A stretch of DNA of 64,000 nt, taken from G965230065 sp965230065 (GTDB lineage Bacteria > Bacteroidota > Bacteroidia > Cytophagales > Cyclobacteriaceae). Below the pieces are notes generated by a model that had not been told where the DNA came from, made no database searches, and saw nothing but the letters and a program-made list of their open reading frames with translations. Both the position numbers and the translations under genes were made by a program. Below, piece after piece: positions 61,083-64,000 of the stretch. Positions within the stretch are counted from its first letter, which is position 1, and each line of letters starts with the position of its first letter. The stretch lies in contig OZ245942.1 of the NCBI GenBank assembly GCA_965230065.1, forward strand, positions 620,001-684,000. The letters run 5' to 3'.

Positions 61083-61739
61083 ATGAACAAGACTTTTCAC
61101 TTAGCTATAAATTTACTCACAGGGGTGTTCCTCCTCTCTTCCCATGCCTTTGCCCAATACGACGACAAGGCCAGGGAAATTTTGGATGCCATGAGCAGTA
61201 AATACCAGAAAATGGAGGCCTTTAAATCGGATTTCACCTATACCATGGAAAACCCTACTGAGGAGATTAATGAGGATTTTCAAGGTGAAATTTTCGTGAA
61301 AGGCGAAAAATACCGCCTCATCATGGGCGGGCAGGAAATCATCAATGATGGGGAAACGGTGTGGACTTATCTGGAAGATGTGAATGAGGTGAATATTGAC
61401 AATTATAACCCTGATGAAGGAGACATATCACCCTCTGAAATCTTCAATGCATATAAGCGCGGTTTCAAATATCAATATGTAACGGAAGAAAATATTGACG
61501 GCCGCACTTTCTATGTAATAGACCTTGCCCCTGAAAATACTGATAATCCTTTTCACAAAATCAGATTACATATAGATAAGGGAGATAACACGCTTAAAAT
61601 GTGGAAAATATTCTCAAAAGATGGAACGCATTATACGTACCAAATCAGTAATTTCAACAGCAGTACCTCTATACAAAACTCACTCTTTACTTTTGATACG
61701 AAACAATATAAAGGTGTAGAAGTGATTGATTTGAGATAG
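61083..61739 (+). CDS. lolA: Outer-membrane lipoprotein carrier LolA
   Basis: A 218-residue periplasmic carrier; signal ending SHAFAQ. The family pattern is YQKMEAFKSDFTYTMENP, FQGEIFVKGEKYRLIMGGQE and MWKIFSKDGTHYTYQISNF. LolA takes lipoproteins from the inner membrane to the outer membrane receptor, here matching many lipoproteins in this window. It probably shares a transcript with ftsK. A strong terminator follows. Confidence 0.92.
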   Translation: MNKTFHLAINLLTGVFLLSSHAFAQYDDKAREILDAMSSKYQKMEAFKSDFTYTMENPTEEINEDFQGEIFVKGEKYRLIMGGQEIINDGETVWTYLEDVNEVNIDNYNPDEGDISPSEIFNAYKRGFKYQYVTEENIDGRTFYVIDLAPENTDNPFHKIRLHIDKGDNTLKMWKIFSKDGTHYTYQISNFNSSTSIQNSLFTFDTKQYKGVEVIDLR

Positions 61740-61770
61740 AAAATTCAGAAAACAAAACGTTATAAACAAA

Positions 61771-61801
61771 AAAACCTTTCCGTTCTGGAAAGGTTTTTTT
61801 G
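61771..61801. terminator. Terminator between lolA and the ExbD operon
   Basis: AAAACCTTTCC (61771-61781) pairs with GGAAAGGTTTT (61787-61797) around a 5-base loop, with a T run after it on the plus strand and an A run before it. It can end both convergent transcripts. Confidence 0.9.
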
Positions 61802-61826
61802 TTTATGCTAAGTAAGGTTGATATGT

Positions 61827-62291
61827 TTATAATTCGTCTACTTCCAACAAAGAAGTATACAAAACTTTCAATGCATTAGCATCTCTTAATTCCTGTTGTA
61901 CGTCTGAAACGATACCCATTTTAGCCTCTGTATCAACTTTCAAAGCCATGGTGATTTGGTCACGCTCAGCTTCGTCCAACTTGTCTTTCTCCTGGTTTAC
62001 AAACTGTATTACATCATCAGGAGTAGCCAACGCATCATTCAGCTGAATACGGGGTTCTTCACCATATCTGTCCGTATCTTTAGGCTTACCAATGTAGATA
62101 TAGCTTACCAACGTTTTCTTCTGCATTTTCCGCAACTGCTCGGCTCTGGGTATTTTTTGCTCCACCAAAATTTCGGTTTCTCGCAATACTGTTGTTACCA
62201 TAAAAAAGAACAACAGCATAAAAATAATATCAGGCAATGCGGAAGTTGGTATATCCTGACTGGTTCCGGTTTTTTTCTTAAACTTTGACAT
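61827..62291 (-). CDS. exbD: ExbD/TolR-family protein 1
   Basis: A 154-residue protein with one transmembrane helix near residue 20-40 (ALPDIIFMLLFFFMVTTVLRE), carrying the conserved Asp for proton transfer. The periplasmic part follows (EILVEQKIPRAEQLRK). It works with the ExbB-like protein to energise TonB-dependent receptors or Tol. It is the last gene of the operon, 2 bases after the other ExbD gene. Confidence 0.92.
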   Translation of the reverse strand: MSKFKKKTGTSQDIPTSALPDIIFMLLFFFMVTTVLRETEILVEQKIPRAEQLRKMQKKTLVSYIYIGKPKDTDRYGEEPRIQLNDALATPDDVIQFVNQEKDKLDEAERDQITMALKVDTEAKMGIVSDVQQELRDANALKVLYTSLLEVDEL

Positions 62292-62293
62292 AG

Positions 62294-62932
62294 TTATTGA
62301 GCTCCTCCTGAGGCTGAACTTGGTTCTGCAATAGATATGGCCATAGGAATATGTTTCTTCAACTCACTATACCTTTCCCTTAAACTGGGCTCGGCCTCAC
62401 CAATATTTCGTATTTCTTCAACAGTAACACCCAAATATTCGGCATATATCTCATAATAAGCCCCTTGTACTTCGTCCAGCACCTCTATGTACTTTTCATA
62501 GGTGGTACCCCGGTCAGTTTTAAAAGAAACTACTGCCGGATCAGACGGGAAGTCAGAAGATTCAGGGTTTTGTTGTGCAAGTGACTTCAGTTGTGGCGGC
62601 AGTGTATTATAAAAGTTTGCTGCCTCTTCAGAAGGACTTCCGAAATTAAGCACAAACTCTTTCACCAATTCTTTCAACTGTGTCATATCTTCAAAAGGCT
62701 CATTCTCCACCAGCATATTATCCCTGGAGTTCACCAAAATTTTAAAGATATTTCTTTCAGGAATTTCAATATCCACTTGCTCTTCAGGTGGGACTTTGGG
62801 CGGAAGGCTAATTGCCAGCCCTTTGTCCGAAGCAATTGTTGTTGTCATCAAAAAGAAGATCAACAACAGGAAAGCGATGTCGGCCATAGAACCGGCATTC
62901 ACTTCGGTACTGGTTCTTTTTTTTCTAGCCAT
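62294..62932 (-). CDS. exbD: ExbD/TolR-family protein 2, with long C-terminal extension
   Basis: A 212-residue ExbD-type protein with the proton-path helix (SMADIAFLLLIFFLMTTTIA, Asp near 18). The C-terminal half is longer than usual and contains an ordered segment (DRGTTYEKYIEVLDEVQGAYYEIYAEYLG). Two ExbD proteins in one operon are common in Bacteroidota, perhaps for separate partners. Its start overlaps the stop of the membrane protein gene before it by one base (TAATG). Confidence 0.9.
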   Translation of the reverse strand: MARKKRTSTEVNAGSMADIAFLLLIFFLMTTTIASDKGLAISLPPKVPPEEQVDIEIPERNIFKILVNSRDNMLVENEPFEDMTQLKELVKEFVLNFGSPSEEAANFYNTLPPQLKSLAQQNPESSDFPSDPAVVSFKTDRGTTYEKYIEVLDEVQGAYYEIYAEYLGVTVEEIRNIGEAEPSLRERYSELKKHIPMAISIAEPSSASGGAQ

Positions 62933-63252
62933 TACTGTACAATTTTATTGATTTCTGAAAAGACTATCCCAACCAAAGCAAGGATAAACAATATATACAT
63001 AGTGGAAAGAGCTCCTCCAATAATTTTAGAGGTACTTTCCGTAACATCAAACGTGGCATTCATTTCGCCTGTTGACATAGACCATCCTATTATGAATATC
63101 ACAGCCAATACAACAATGCCAATACCTGACTTTAGCAGAGACCTGGGGTTACTAAATGAATTAATTAGGGGTAAAAGAATAGCAGCCAGGGCAGCAAGGC
63201 CTAACAAAATAAAAGCTGCTGGGAGTCCGTAGTTTACAACAATATTTTCCAT
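62932..63252 (-). CDS. Small membrane protein of the ExbBD operon
   Basis: A 106-residue protein with three predicted transmembrane helices (GLPAAFILLGLAALAAILLP, GIGIVVLAVIFIIGW, MYILFILALVGIVF). It has no ExbB or ExbD motif and recurs in such operons in Bacteroidota; its role is unknown. It lies between the MotA/TolQ gene and the first ExbD gene with tight or overlapping ends. Confidence 0.8.
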   Translation of the reverse strand: MENIVVNYGLPAAFILLGLAALAAILLPLINSFSNPRSLLKSGIGIVVLAVIFIIGWSMSTGEMNATFDVTESTSKIIGGALSTMYILFILALVGIVFSEINKIVQ

Positions 63253-63302
63253 AAATGTTCAATTTACGATGGTAGAAATTACAAGATTTTAATTATCAAT
63301 CG

Positions 63303-63998
63303 TTAAGCAGTAGTTCTGCCTGTAACCTTGTATTTTACCAACAGGTCAACCAGTGTAATTGAAGCATCTTCCATTTGGTTTACAAGACCATCTACCTTGG
63401 CAACCAGATAATTGTAGAATAACTGAAGGATAATGGCTACGATCAGTCCGGCAACAGTTGTCAAAAGTGCTACTTTAATACCTCCTGCAACCAATGAGGG
63501 AGAAATATCACCCGCAGCCTGAATAGCGTCAAAAGCACCAATCATACCGATTACAGTACCCATGAAACCCAACATAGGCGCCAGGGAAATAAACAGGGAA
63601 ATCCAAACCAATCCTTTTTCCAAACGGCCCATTTCAACAGAACCATAAGAAATAATAGATTTCTCTACCATATCAATGCCTTCAGAAGAACGCATCAGCC
63701 CTTGAGTAAAGATGGATGCCACTGGCCCGCGGGTAGATGCAGTAACTTCCTTGGCAGCTTCAACACCTCCGGTATTGAGGGCATCCTCTACTTTTGCCAG
63801 TAATTTTTTGGTATTAGTAGTAGCCATGTTCAATGTGATAATCCGCTCGATAGCAATGGCTAAGCCAAGAATCAAACAAACAAGTACAGGAGTCATAAAC
63901 CTCCAGTCCCCTTCAATAAATTTTGATTTTACTACTTGTTGGAAAGAGGCATCTTCAGCTACCACTTCGGTTTGGGCAGCAGGTGAGTCCTGTGCCAT
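63303..63998 (-). CDS. exbB: MotA/TolQ/ExbB-family proton channel protein
   Basis: A 231-residue protein with three helices: one near residues 30-55 (MTPVLVCLILGLAIAIERII), two around 130-195 (SLAPMLGFMGTVIGMIGAFD, VAGGIKVALLTTVAGLIVAI). The core sequence GFMGTVIGMIGAFDAIQ is the ExbB/TolQ/MotA signature. It forms the proton channel with ExbD. The gene is complete (ATG at 63998) and first in the operon visible here. Confidence 0.94.
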   Translation of the reverse strand: MAQDSPAAQTEVVAEDASFQQVVKSKFIEGDWRFMTPVLVCLILGLAIAIERIITLNMATTNTKKLLAKVEDALNTGGVEAAKEVTASTRGPVASIFTQGLMRSSEGIDMVEKSIISYGSVEMGRLEKGLVWISLFISLAPMLGFMGTVIGMIGAFDAIQAAGDISPSLVAGGIKVALLTTVAGLIVAIILQLFYNYLVAKVDGLVNQMEDASITLVDLLVKYKVTGRTTA

Positions 63999-64000
63999 TA

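Overview
The window looks like chromosomal DNA of a free-living, probably marine or saline member of the Bacteroidota, most likely order Cytophagales. Supporting signs are the -33/-7 promoters of the TTTG-N19-TAnnTTTG type, the gene order sigma-54 activator / LptE-like / acidic TPR protein / SecG / GroES / GroEL, SusD-free but glycosidase-rich accessory genes, many Na+-coupled symporters, and small palindromic intergenic repeats. No rRNA, tRNA, CRISPR array, phage or transposase gene was found. No gene-free stretch exceeds about 300 bases; the longest (30423-30712, 45720-45978, 43336-43596, 3658-3911, 20497-20731) are described under features. Layout: 1-5.9 kb holds the end of a sigma-54 activator, envelope and secretion genes, and groESL. 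6-17 kb is an accessory patchwork: hydrolases, a BaiN/HI0933 flavoprotein, an ArsR-SRPBCC-DoxX-DUF1801 stress-type cluster, a lone PD-(D/E)XK-like protein, a DUF433/DUF5615 toxin-antitoxin pair, secreted proteins, a solitary Cas6 and a frameshifted glyoxalase. 17-20.5 kb has two secreted proteins of unknown function. 20.5-29.1 kb is the most interesting segment. A well-formed promoter and a structured leader precede a fibronectin-III membrane protein, a DUR3-like sodium:solute symporter, a 41-residue membrane peptide, an aspartate-carbamoyltransferase-like enzyme that lacks the aspartate side-chain binding residues, an asparagine-synthetase-like amidotransferase, and a 965-residue fusion of a transglutaminase-like Cys-His-Asp domain to an M20 N-carbamoyl-amino-acid hydrolase. 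These enzymes could carbamoylate an amino acid, amidate it, and later remove both caps. My hypothesis is metabolism of a carbamoyl-amino-acid amide such as the osmolyte N-alpha-carbamoyl-glutamine 1-amide. 29-35.4 kb, on the minus strand, has a CSLREA beta-helix protein, a sulfotransferase, a nucleoside-hydrolase-like lipoprotein, a clan-A glycosidase and a beta-barrel protein. 35.5-39.5 kb is a compact glycerol operon (glpK, glpD, glpF), followed by a GH31 alpha-glucosidase overlapping a MATE exporter. 43.5-54 kb carries fabH, two paralogous coiled-coil lipoproteins, glmS, an M1 aminopeptidase, a TlpA-like thioredoxin, an alanine-type Na+ symporter and apt. 54-64 kb is housekeeping: ppk1, gyrB, divergent ftsK-lolA, and an ExbB/ExbD energy-transducing operon at the right edge.
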